NCBI GenBank assembly: GCA_027067085.1
Contig: JAMOMM010000174.1
Location: 1 to 13,213, forward strand
Source of the DNA: Hyphomicrobiales bacterium
GTDB taxonomy: Bacteria > Pseudomonadota > Alphaproteobacteria > Rhizobiales > Aestuariivirgaceae
Length of the DNA: 13,213 nucleotides
Direction: 5' to 3'
Part shown: one piece after another, positions 1 through 8,146 of the stretch
Layout of the letters: each line of letters opens with the position of its first letter
How positions within the stretch are numbered: position 1 is the stretch's first letter
The notes under the pieces: generated by a model
Told to the model about the DNA's origin: nothing
Database searches by the model: none
The model's input: only the letters and a program-made list of their open reading frames with translations
Translations under genes and position numbers: made by a program

Positions 1-266
1 ATTTTTTCAATTAGTTCGTCATCATTAAGCGGAATCCATTCAGCCAATCGTTTGTAAAGGCGGTTAGACATTTCAGCTGCCGCCGCCTTGGTATAAGTTA
101 GGCACAAAATCTTTTCTGGTGCGGTGCCGTTCAGCATCAATCGGATAACGCGATTGACCAGAACGTGGGTTTTACCTGACCCGGCATTAGCAGAAACAAA
201 AGCTGATACATCGGGGTTGGATGCGCGCGACTGGTCTTGGCTTGCTTTGCTTACTTTTGCGCTCAT
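1..266 (-). CDS. addA: Double-strand break repair helicase AddA (N-terminal 88 codons; runs off the window)
   Basis: Only the N-terminus is present; the gene continues beyond base 1. AddA is the UvrD/Rep-type (SF1A) helicase-nuclease subunit of AddAB, which resects DNA double-strand ends for RecA-dependent repair. The visible part carries the Walker A motif SANAGSGKTHVL at about residues 25-36. Helicase motif Ia follows as LCLTYTKAAAAEM at about residues 54-66. Both are characteristic of UvrD-family proteins, and the pairing with addB fixes the identity. The ATG at 266-264 overlaps the addB stop (ATGA), so translation is probably coupled. A GGTGA stretch five bases before the ATG is a plausible ribosome binding site. 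The family is usually about 1,150 residues, so most of the gene is missing only because of the window edge. Identity is firm. Confidence 0.93.
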   Translation of the reverse strand, partial: MSAKVSKASQDQSRASNPDVSAFVSANAGSGKTHVLVNRVIRLMLNGTAPEKILCLTYTKAAAAEMSNRLYKRLAEWIPLNDDELIEK

Positions 267-3200
267 TTGTTCACCGTGTTTTCATACAAATGGGCCCACT
301 CGCGCCACCTTGATAAATACCCATACTCGCGATCAAATTCAGGTCGCGCTGGTGCTGATGCAGCCAAATAGCCGTAATCGGCCGATTGGTAGCGACCTAA
401 TAATTCAACCATCCCCATGCTGGTTTTTTCCATAAGCACAGAAAGGTTCTTTGAAGTCGTTATACCACCGGGAGGAATACCACCTGAAAGTTTTATATAC
501 ATTAGGTTTTCAACGGGTGCTTTCTCGATACCTTCATATCCGCCAGCTTGCCCAATGATTGCTTCTAAAATGAGTTGCGGAGAAAAGTTGTTTGCAGTCT
601 CTGAAAAAGAAGGCGGCGCGCCCGTTTTATAATCAACAATACGAGTGGTTCCATCGCTGAATATATCCACGCGGTCTGCCCGTGCCGAAATGGTATACAT
701 TTGAGCGTTAAGTTCAAAATGATAGCGGCCCGATATTTCGACTTTTGATCCAATGTAGTTTTGGCGAATTTTGCTCTCATTGCCGATAAACCATTTGGCG
801 ATCCGTTTGAGCTGTGGCTGCCAAAAAGCGCGAAGTGATGCATCGGAAATATTTTTCCCGAGCTCGGTTTCAAATAAATCGATTAAAACCTTCTCACCAT
901 CCTTAGGCAATTTGTGCGGGTTTTGACTGATAAATTTTTGTAAAACATCGTGTACCAGACTGCCGCGCTCGGCTGCACCGATTTGGTGATCGATTGGATC
1001 AAGCATTGTTAGCTTTAAAATTTTCTCGGCAAAATGACGGTACGGGTTCTTTAAGAGTTTCTCGATCCCTGTAACACTAAAAGATGTTGCCCGTCGCTCA
1101 ACAGCTGGTTTTGGTTCTGGGCGCTCGCATGGAGAAAAGCTTTCAGGTTTATCAATGTTATTTGCCCAATAATCCCACGGCATTTCTTCGTTGCTGTTGC
1201 ACAGGTCAGATAGTTCGGCCGCATCCAATAAAGCTCTTAAACGTAAAATCCACCGCGACGGCACCGCAGGTGCATTTCCCAATTTTTTTGTATAGGTTAA
1301 AAACACGGTATCGGCACAAAACCCTTGAGCAAAATCATGGGCCGACAGTCCGATGCGCCGTTCAGGCACGGGCAGACCTGCACTCGATAATTGTGGGCGG
1401 GTCAGCCAAGGGTTGTTTTGTGCTGCCATGGGCCAGATATTTTCATTTAAGCCACCTAAAATAACAATATCACTCGCAACCAATCGTGCTTCCATCAGGC
1501 CATAAATTGTCAATTGGTCATGGCGAATATGCTTTGGCCGCAACATTGCTTCTTTTAACAATCGCTCGAGTAAATCAAGGTAGCTGTAGCCTGTCATAAC
1601 AGGCGCATGATCGGCTGCTTCTAACAGTTTTCCAAAAATGCTTGTAAGTTGCTCGCCCGCTTCGCCTTGCCACAACAGACTATGCCCATCCACTTTGCCG
1701 CAAACCTCTTGGGCAACGTGTAGGTGAATTTGAATAATCTGCCGAAGGTTTGGCGGGCAGGTATCGTTAAATAACTGTTCTAATGGTTCAAAGCTCGATT
1801 TAATGGTTTGGGCAAGGCAGACGCAATGATCCCAATCATCATCGCTCATGCGCTTGGTGAGCGGGTGAGTGTATAGATTGCCTTGTTGAAATGCTTTTGC
1901 CTGTTGGCACATTTTTTCAAATCCGCCAAGCCCCTCATAGGGTTGGCGCGTGCGCAGACAACCGATTTCTAAATTGTAAGCTTGGGTTTTGATCTCGGTA
2001 TCTGATAGTCCAAATCGCGAAAGCGGGTGGTTGATAAGCGTTTTAAGTTTAAGGGGGGAGAAGTTACTTTTAGCAAGATCAAGTAATAGCTGCAAAAAAA
2101 CAGCGCTTGGATGTTTCGATAACGGTTCACCAGCTGAGTCATCAACCTCAACATCCCATCGAGCCAGTTCACTTTTCACATTTCGAGCAAGAGTTCGATC
2201 TGGTGTTATCAAGGCAACAGACTTTTTGCCTTCTAATCCATGACGCATAATAAGCGCGATAGTTTTTGCTTGGGCGCGTTCATTATTAAGGCCGAGTACG
2301 GTCATGTCTTGGGTAGCAAGGGCCAGTGTTTCTTTTTTCTTAGTCACCGCATCGCGCCAAAGGTTGGTGGTATTGGCTGGGCGCATAATTTCACTCACCA
2401 ACCAATTTCGCGCCTTGCCTTTTTCACTTTGTTCAAGGCCAGGTAATAATGAGACGTCCTCGCGCTCAATCTCCATTTTTGCAAGCAGCTCGCGCATACC
2501 AAACTGAGGATGATGGTCTTCAAGGTTTTGCCAACTTTCTTCATCCATATCAACATCAAGGCCCGGTAACACGACGGCACCGTTTTCAAGCGCTGCAATG
2601 GTAGATAGAAGTTTGGCTGTGGTTGGAATTGAACCGGTAGAACCAGCCGCAATTACAGGGTGCTTTGCGCCACCTTGTTGCAGCCAGTTGGTATAAGAAG
2701 CCATAAGTTGGTTGCGTTGAAAATTGGTTCCAACCTTGCCAGCATCGTTCATCGCGGCTGGCAGTTTGTCTTGAATGATGGAAAGAAAACCTAAGAGCTG
2801 CAAACGATGTTCGGCAAATTCGCCATCGAATAAATTATCGATAATGCTAATGTCTTGTCCGTGGGTTTCAAATCCGTCGACAAGTTCGCCAAGAGATTGT
2901 GCGAGATCAAAGTTTTGTTTGCCAGATGTATTGAGCGTTTGAGCAAGGGGAACGCCGTGGTTTTCGCGTGCCCATTGTTGAATAAACCGCAACAACATGA
3001 ACTGGCGCTCAAGCTTTGATACGGTGCTGAGATCGGGGGCAAAAGCATCCGTAGCGTTCGTGTTATTAAAATCAAGTTCGTCTTCGTCCACATCGCCTAA
3101 GGGCTGAATACGAGGCAAAAGCCTGGCCGTGCCTTCACCTTGTTCAATAAAAGCTTGCGAAAGTGCGCGGGTGGCACGCCGCGTGGGCAGTAAAATACTC

Positions 3201-3346
3201 CACTGCGGCAATTCAAAATGAGATGGCGGTTTGCCATTTTGGTTAGGTAAGTCGCCAGATAAAATTGCTTTCGCCAAGCTTTGGGCAAATCCAACTCCTG
3301 CTGGAATGTAATAAACTGATTTTGCTGTGCGATCAGGGTTGCTCAT
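263..3346 (-). CDS. addB: Double-strand break repair protein AddB (nuclease subunit)
   Basis: This is the AddB partner of the AddAB helicase-nuclease, 1027 residues, the usual length for alphaproteobacteria. The N-terminal two-thirds resemble a degenerate helicase: the expected Walker A region reads IPAGVGFAQSLAKAI and has no GKT/S, so ATPase activity is unlikely in this subunit. The C-terminus is a RecB-type PD-(D/E)XK nuclease. Its visible residues are H799 (GSLVHDVL), D891 (RADRVD), D905 and K907 (VDYKTG), and Q924 (SPQL). The four cysteines that ligate a 4Fe-4S cluster in Bacillus-type AddB are not recognisable; the site before the nuclease reads LLKNPYRHF and the C-terminal tail has no cysteine. 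The start ATG overlaps the murU stop (3343-3346) and has no clear ribosome binding site, so translation is probably coupled. The downstream addA overlaps in the same way. Confidence 0.95.
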   Translation of the reverse strand: MSNPDRTAKSVYYIPAGVGFAQSLAKAILSGDLPNQNGKPPSHFELPQWSILLPTRRATRALSQAFIEQGEGTARLLPRIQPLGDVDEDELDFNNTNATDAFAPDLSTVSKLERQFMLLRFIQQWARENHGVPLAQTLNTSGKQNFDLAQSLGELVDGFETHGQDISIIDNLFDGEFAEHRLQLLGFLSIIQDKLPAAMNDAGKVGTNFQRNQLMASYTNWLQQGGAKHPVIAAGSTGSIPTTAKLLSTIAALENGAVVLPGLDVDMDEESWQNLEDHHPQFGMRELLAKMEIEREDVSLLPGLEQSEKGKARNWLVSEIMRPANTTNLWRDAVTKKKETLALATQDMTVLGLNNERAQAKTIALIMRHGLEGKKSVALITPDRTLARNVKSELARWDVEVDDSAGEPLSKHPSAVFLQLLLDLAKSNFSPLKLKTLINHPLSRFGLSDTEIKTQAYNLEIGCLRTRQPYEGLGGFEKMCQQAKAFQQGNLYTHPLTKRMSDDDWDHCVCLAQTIKSSFEPLEQLFNDTCPPNLRQIIQIHLHVAQEVCGKVDGHSLLWQGEAGEQLTSIFGKLLEAADHAPVMTGYSYLDLLERLLKEAMLRPKHIRHDQLTIYGLMEARLVASDIVILGGLNENIWPMAAQNNPWLTRPQLSSAGLPVPERRIGLSAHDFAQGFCADTVFLTYTKKLGNAPAVPSRWILRLRALLDAAELSDLCNSNEEMPWDYWANNIDKPESFSPCERPEPKPAVERRATSFSVTGIEKLLKNPYRHFAEKILKLTMLDPIDHQIGAAERGSLVHDVLQKFISQNPHKLPKDGEKVLIDLFETELGKNISDASLRAFWQPQLKRIAKWFIGNESKIRQNYIGSKVEISGRYHFELNAQMYTISARADRVDIFSDGTTRIVDYKTGAPPSFSETANNFSPQLILEAIIGQAGGYEGIEKAPVENLMYIKLSGGIPPGGITTSKNLSVLMEKTSMGMVELLGRYQSADYGYLAASAPARPEFDREYGYLSRWREWAHLYENTVNK

Positions 3347-4089
3347 AATGGATCGTGGTCAAAGTTTTTAATGGCTTTCTCAGTTTGTGCAATTGCCTGT
3401 GGAGTGCCGACATGTAACCATAGTCCATCATGCACAAAACCCATAACGCGATTTTGTTTTATGGCGCGATCCCATAAGACGTTCATAGAAAATTTTCCGC
3501 TGGGGCAGTCGTGCAAAACTGCTGGGTTAAACAGGTAACAGCCCGCATAAATAAAAGGGGCTTTGGTCGCCTCGCCGCGACGTGAGATTTTAGCATCATC
3601 GCCGCAGAAAAAATCTCCGGGGCCATCAAACCCAATGGCGTTATCATGGGTAGTAAGGAGCAACAAAAAGTCACACTTGTTTTTGTCAAAAAAGGCCATC
3701 ATCGCTTTTAAAGAAGATTTTTCAGGTCGGTCGAGCCAAAAGGAATCGCTGTTGAGAACAAACAAGGGATCATTGCCAAGCATAGCTTTGGCATGGCAAA
3801 CACCACCGCCTGTTTCGAGCAATTGGTTTTTTTCATCGCTTAGTAAAATTTCTGCGCCATGATAATTATGTGCCCAGTCTTCAACTTGCTCTGCAAGGTA
3901 ATGGACATTGATGATGATGGTTTCAATGCCAGCCTTTTCCAAGTTGCGCGTGCCATACTCAAGCAGTGGTTTACCTGCAACATTGATAAGCGGTTTTGGT
4001 GTCGTCAGGGTTAAAGGTTGCATGCGCGTGCCAAGACCTGCACATAAAACCATCGAGCGCAAAACCGTGTTATCAGTGTCCTTGCTCAT
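3343..4089 (-). CDS. murU: MurU-like sugar-1-phosphate nucleotidyltransferase
   Basis: The product is a 248-residue GT-A fold nucleotidyltransferase. The signature AGLGTRMQPLTLTTPKPL (residues 17-34) supplies the phosphate-binding G-x-G-T-R and the catalytic K32. LLETGGG (about 90-96) and LNSDSF with the metal-binding D115 follow, and WLHVGTP is at 224-230. MurU makes UDP-MurNAc from MurNAc-1-phosphate in the peptidoglycan recycling shortcut. The MurU assignment rests on the upstream gene, whose C-terminal domain is AmgK, the kinase that makes MurNAc-1-phosphate; without that neighbour it would be only a generic family member. In WLHVGTP a histidine (H226) occupies the place of the aspartate common in the wider family. 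The frame stays open to 4143, but the ATG at 4089 is preferred: it overlaps the previous stop (ATGA) and has AAAGG nine bases upstream. Confidence 0.85.
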   Translation of the reverse strand: MSKDTDNTVLRSMVLCAGLGTRMQPLTLTTPKPLINVAGKPLLEYGTRNLEKAGIETIIINVHYLAEQVEDWAHNYHGAEILLSDEKNQLLETGGGVCHAKAMLGNDPLFVLNSDSFWLDRPEKSSLKAMMAFFDKNKCDFLLLLTTHDNAIGFDGPGDFFCGDDAKISRRGEATKAPFIYAGCYLFNPAVLHDCPSGKFSMNVLWDRAIKQNRVMGFVHDGLWLHVGTPQAIAQTEKAIKNFDHDPL

Positions 4090-5630
4090 ATGGTTGGACC
4101 TTTGTACTCGCGTTCGTGGCTTGGTAAATGTGAACTGAACCAATCTGCAAGCTCTTTTAAAGCTGGGTGCTTGAGGTTGTCTTCTAAGTATTTTGAAACA
4201 CGTGGCAGGTGCTTGAGATAAGCAGGTTTATTGTCACGAACATATAGACGGGCAAAAATGCCAAGAATTTTTGTGGCTCGTTGTGCACCCAACCCTGCAT
4301 AACTGGCTGAAAAGTGCGTTTGGTTAAAGTCCCTATTTTGAGTTGACCTTAACGTGCAATAATAGCTGTATAACTTTTCTTCTGTTCCTGTTGGCAAATC
4401 CACCCTTGCATCTTGCAGCATAGAAACAAGATCATAGGCGGGGTGCCCCAAAACGCAGTCTTGCGTATCAATAAGCCCAACTTTGCGGTTCTCTTTTCGA
4501 TCTGGCAGCCATATCAAATTGGGGGAATGGAAATCGCGTAAAACCCAAACCGCTATGTCATTGTTTGTGCCATTGCAAAAGAGTTGAAATACCCTTTCCC
4601 AGGCTAAATGAAAATCCTTGCGGATAGTATCGCTCGGCTTATTTCCTTTGAGGAGTGGCCAAAACCAACTTAATAGCAAGTCCACTTCGATGGCATACGC
4701 TGGCGCGCCGTAGTTTGAAATGTGGTGTGTTCTGGTGCCAATCGAAATTTGATTGGGCCAATCTATGTCGGACATGTGGGCAAGCAATTTGGTGGCCGCA
4801 GTCATGGGCTCAAGTATGTTGCCACCTGCCGCTAAGATATTGCCATAAACATCATCACCAAAGTCCTCAATTAGCATGAGGCCTTGTTCAAGCTGCTTGG
4901 CTAGAGCTTTAGGAGCGCTTAGGCCTACTTGAAGCAATCCATCGTTGATGGCGGCAACAGGAAAAATACCTTCGGCGATGTGGGCAGTTGCACTGTAGGT
5001 TTTGCCACTAGAGAGCAATGGCCCATCTGGCATGGCGGGCATATCCATCAAGATCGCTTTTTGGCCTGAGTTTGAGACCAATCGCTCATAGCGCCGCGCT
5101 GAAGCATCGCCCTGTAAAAACCTACGAGTTGCTGTTTCCCATTTGTTTTTCGTCAGGAAAGCCGTAACAGCATTTAACCGTTCTACAATGGGTTGAGCCG
5201 TGCCAAAAGAATGGACACTCACAACGCGCTGTTCATCCTCAATGGTCAGATAAAGTTCTATGCGGTTGTCAGGCAAGTCGTCGGCAATTCTTTCGGGCCA
5301 TTCAATGAGTGTGACGCGCGTGTCTAGGTCATCGTAAAGTCCTAATTCATAGACTTCATCAATGTCATGGGTTCGATAGAGGTCAAAATGGTGAACGCGG
5401 ACGCGTAAGTCATCATAGGGTTGTACAAGGGCAAAGGTCGGGCTTGGAACGTCAAGAGATTGCCCCTGCGGGCAAAGCGAGCGAATGAAACTGCGGGCGA
5501 GTGTTGATTTTCCAGCACCCAAGTCTCCAAATAAACAAATAGTCAATCCAGCTCGTGCAAACAAGCTTAGTTCATGGCCAAAGGCAATGGTTTGGTCTTC
5601 ATTTTTGAGTTGTCGAGAAAGTGTTGTCAC
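4086..5630 (-). CDS. tsaE: Fusion: TsaE (tRNA t6A ATPase) + AmgK-like sugar kinase
   Basis: This is a two-domain fusion of 514 residues. Residues 1 to about 155 are TsaE, the ATPase that supports the TsaB-TsaD complex making N6-threonylcarbamoyladenosine at position 37 of ANN-decoding tRNAs. Its marks are Walker A GDLGAGKST (35-43), SPTFALVQPY (63-72), HFDLYR (81-86) and LIEWPER (108-114). Residues from about 165 to the end are an aminoglycoside-phosphotransferase fold of the AmgK type, an anomeric kinase for MurNAc and GlcNAc. Its marks are QGDASARRYERL (173-184), the catalytic loop LRDFHSPN with D366 and N371, and the metal-binding D388 in IDTQD, where the family more often has DFQD. The start is GTG at 5630, five bases after the divL stop, with GGGG eight bases upstream. 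No methionine codon lies near the domain junction, so one polypeptide is expected. Such fusions are known in rhizobial genomes. Confidence 0.92.
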   Translation of the reverse strand: MTTLSRQLKNEDQTIAFGHELSLFARAGLTICLFGDLGAGKSTLARSFIRSLCPQGQSLDVPSPTFALVQPYDDLRVRVHHFDLYRTHDIDEVYELGLYDDLDTRVTLIEWPERIADDLPDNRIELYLTIEDEQRVVSVHSFGTAQPIVERLNAVTAFLTKNKWETATRRFLQGDASARRYERLVSNSGQKAILMDMPAMPDGPLLSSGKTYSATAHIAEGIFPVAAINDGLLQVGLSAPKALAKQLEQGLMLIEDFGDDVYGNILAAGGNILEPMTAATKLLAHMSDIDWPNQISIGTRTHHISNYGAPAYAIEVDLLLSWFWPLLKGNKPSDTIRKDFHLAWERVFQLFCNGTNNDIAVWVLRDFHSPNLIWLPDRKENRKVGLIDTQDCVLGHPAYDLVSMLQDARVDLPTGTEEKLYSYYCTLRSTQNRDFNQTHFSASYAGLGAQRATKILGIFARLYVRDNKPAYLKHLPRVSKYLEDNLKHPALKELADWFSSHLPSHEREYKGPTI

Positions 5631-5635
5631 AGGTT

Positions 5636-8146
5636 TTACCCCGCTAAAGCTGCAGGGGGAATAGCAGACGGGATCGAAGGTGCTGGCTCGCTATCTTGTT
5701 TTGGGCCTTTGATTGGCAAGCGGCAAATAACCGTTGTGCCTTTATCCAGTTTTGACAGCAAAGAAACTTGACCATCATGCAACTCAACAAAACTTTTCAC
5801 AATTGCGAGCCCAAGCCCTGGTCCACGGTGGCCACCTGAAATGGGTATCGACTGGAAACGATCGAAAGCACGCTTTTGAAAATCAGGGTCCATACCTCGG
5901 CCTGAGTCGGCAACCCAGATCAATATATCATCTCCATCTAGTCTTGCACCAAATCTGACAATGCTTTTTGCTGGAGAAAAGCCAATGGCGTTCGTGAGAA
6001 GGTTTTCAAAAATTTGTGCTAAGCGGTGTTCGTCACCGATAATGCTCGTAACATTTTCTGCTAATTCAATATTCAAGGTTAAATCGAGGCGCTTAATTTT
6101 GTCACTCAATGACCGTGCGGTTTTTTCAAGTAGTGAGGCGACATCAATTTTGGTGAGCTTCAACTCCATCGCGCCTGCATCAATGGTGGTCAAATCCAAA
6201 ATAGCATCAATAATGGAAAGTAGGTCATTTGATGAGACTTGAATATGGCCGAGATATTCTTGTTGTTTTTCTTTTAGCTCTCCAGCAATGCCCATTGATA
6301 GGCCTTCTGCAAAACCTAAAATATTGGTCAAAGGTGTACGCAGTTCATAAGACACGTTAGATAAGAAATTTGTTTTAAGTCTATCGGCTGCCTCAAGAGC
6401 TTCATTGCGCTCGCGCAGCGCCCGCTCAATACCCGCACTGTCAGTAACATCAACAAAAGTCACCAGTGTATTGCCACCGGGCAAAGGAATGGCAGCGCAG
6501 TCAAATAGTTTTTTGTCTTCGCGGCTAACCCGATCAATAAATGATTTGCGTTTGTTATTGAGAGAGGTGATGCAATATTTCAAATCATCCCAAACAGCTG
6601 TGTCATTAAATAAGGGCAGGCATTGCAAAATAACATCGTCAATATGTGGTTTTTGCAAAAGGAATTCTTCTGATAGCCCCCAAAAGCGGGAAAAAGTTGT
6701 ATTAAATAATTGTAGTTTGCCATCGGTGCCATATAGGGCAACGCCTTCGCCCAGGCTGTTTAGTGTTTCGCTTTGAACACTGAGCAACGCATTATAGCGG
6801 CTTTCAAGGTCGATTTTTTCCGTGACGTTTTCATAAAGATAAGTCACACCGCCAAAGGGATGTTGTTCTGCAATAACACGTAGAGATTGGCCGTCAGGCA
6901 AATGCCACCAGTTCTCTTGAGTTTCAAGAGTTTTATAGGCACTCAAAATATCAGTTTTCCACGAGCGATAATTGGCTTGCTCGGGCAGGCGGCGATCAGC
7001 ACGTAGCTTATCAAGAATTTCTCCATCTTTTGGATGGCCATCGAGCCAATTTGTATCAAAGTCCCATAATTCTGCATAAGCTGCATTGTAAAAGCGCAAA
7101 TTTTGGTCAGGTCCAAAAATCGCAATGGCCATAGCAAGGTTGTTCAGAGTTGAAGCATGGGCTTTGATATGCAAATCAAGTTCGCGCTGGGCTTCATCGA
7201 GTGAGGTCATATCAACAGCAAAGTTTGCTGTTTCTTGTTCGCCTTCAACTTTAAACACATCCATCGTGCGGCGATTACCAGCAATGATGGCATCGACACG
7301 CCCCTTAATGCTCTTTGATAATAGTTTGGTATTCTCAATCGGTTTGATTTTGGCTTCATCAATAAGTTTGATAGGCAGGGATAATACTTGCTCAACGCTG
7401 GTGGCTTCAACAGCGTTCATATAGGCATCATTTATCCAAATCATGTTGCCGTTTTTATCATCCAGCCAAATCGGAAAGGGTGTGTGATCTAAGATGGAGC
7501 TTAACCGCTCAACTTGTTTCCCAAGCCGTCGTGTTTCATGGGTGAGTTCTGTGTTTGAGCGGCGCTCACCAATTAAAGCGCGAAAACGCAATGTGGCAGT
7601 GCCGCCAGCTGTTCGCCCATCGGCTTCGAGCAGTTGTCCTTTTAAAGTTGAAATACCGATATTAAACGGTGTGCCCATAAGCCTAAGTGAAGCAAGTGAC
7701 CCTTCTAGGGTTTCGGCAGATTCAGGATTAAGCCAAGACTTAAATGCCAATAAATCCTCAACATCGCGTGGTATTTCGACATCTTCTGGCATTTGACCAA
7801 TCATGGTGTTTGGTTCGTCTTGACGGCCTTTCCACACAAGCAAAATACCAGGTTCTGCATTTAAAATGGCTTCGGCCTGATTGAGCCGTGTTTCGGCGTA
7901 TTTCATTCTTGAGCGAGCGGTAATTTCTGCTTTGGTGAGTTTGCGCACGACAACCAGCGCCCATATGAACACTAAGATTGAGACAAGGACAGCCCCAAGA
8001 GCAAAACCTTTTGTGCTGAGAATGTTGAAAACAGATGAGGCGGCAAATGCTGGGCTAGATAATTGAGAGGTAAAGTAAAACACACCAATACTTCCGCAGA
8101 TACATTTGCGGATAGAGAAAATGGCTGACTTTTTTCCATTCCTCAT
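5636..8146 (-). CDS. divL: DivL-type cell-cycle sensor kinase with phosphoacceptor Tyr
   Basis: The product is an 836-residue membrane-anchored PAS histidine-kinase homologue. An N-terminal signal-like hydrophobic stretch is followed by a clear membrane segment at about 48-67. A degenerate sensor region follows, then PAS-like units at roughly 215-320, 335-445 and 463-570. HisKA lies at about 587-657 and HATPase_c at 700-812. The H-box reads NVSYELRTPL, with Tyr600 where kinases have histidine; the codon is TAT at 6349-6347. This is the diagnostic feature of Caulobacter DivL, which binds DivK~P and modulates CckA, and so CtrA, during the cell cycle. The ATP site looks intact: N-box ENLLTNA, G1 ADSGRGM, G2 GPGLGLAIV. 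A Pro/Ala-rich tail ends the protein. The frame extends to a TTG at 8167, but the ATG at 8146 is preferred, with GAGGGG 13 bases upstream. It heads the operon with the TsaE-AmgK gene. Confidence 0.9.
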   Translation of the reverse strand: MRNGKKSAIFSIRKCICGSIGVFYFTSQLSSPAFAASSVFNILSTKGFALGAVLVSILVFIWALVVVRKLTKAEITARSRMKYAETRLNQAEAILNAEPGILLVWKGRQDEPNTMIGQMPEDVEIPRDVEDLLAFKSWLNPESAETLEGSLASLRLMGTPFNIGISTLKGQLLEADGRTAGGTATLRFRALIGERRSNTELTHETRRLGKQVERLSSILDHTPFPIWLDDKNGNMIWINDAYMNAVEATSVEQVLSLPIKLIDEAKIKPIENTKLLSKSIKGRVDAIIAGNRRTMDVFKVEGEQETANFAVDMTSLDEAQRELDLHIKAHASTLNNLAMAIAIFGPDQNLRFYNAAYAELWDFDTNWLDGHPKDGEILDKLRADRRLPEQANYRSWKTDILSAYKTLETQENWWHLPDGQSLRVIAEQHPFGGVTYLYENVTEKIDLESRYNALLSVQSETLNSLGEGVALYGTDGKLQLFNTTFSRFWGLSEEFLLQKPHIDDVILQCLPLFNDTAVWDDLKYCITSLNNKRKSFIDRVSREDKKLFDCAAIPLPGGNTLVTFVDVTDSAGIERALRERNEALEAADRLKTNFLSNVSYELRTPLTNILGFAEGLSMGIAGELKEKQQEYLGHIQVSSNDLLSIIDAILDLTTIDAGAMELKLTKIDVASLLEKTARSLSDKIKRLDLTLNIELAENVTSIIGDEHRLAQIFENLLTNAIGFSPAKSIVRFGARLDGDDILIWVADSGRGMDPDFQKRAFDRFQSIPISGGHRGPGLGLAIVKSFVELHDGQVSLLSKLDKGTTVICRLPIKGPKQDSEPAPSIPSAIPPAALAG

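Noticed and set aside
4090..4143. Longer N-terminus for the MurU-like protein
   Set aside because: The extra 18 residues overlap the upstream gene and resemble nothing in the family. The ATG at 4089 has a ribosome binding site and a 4-base stop/start overlap.
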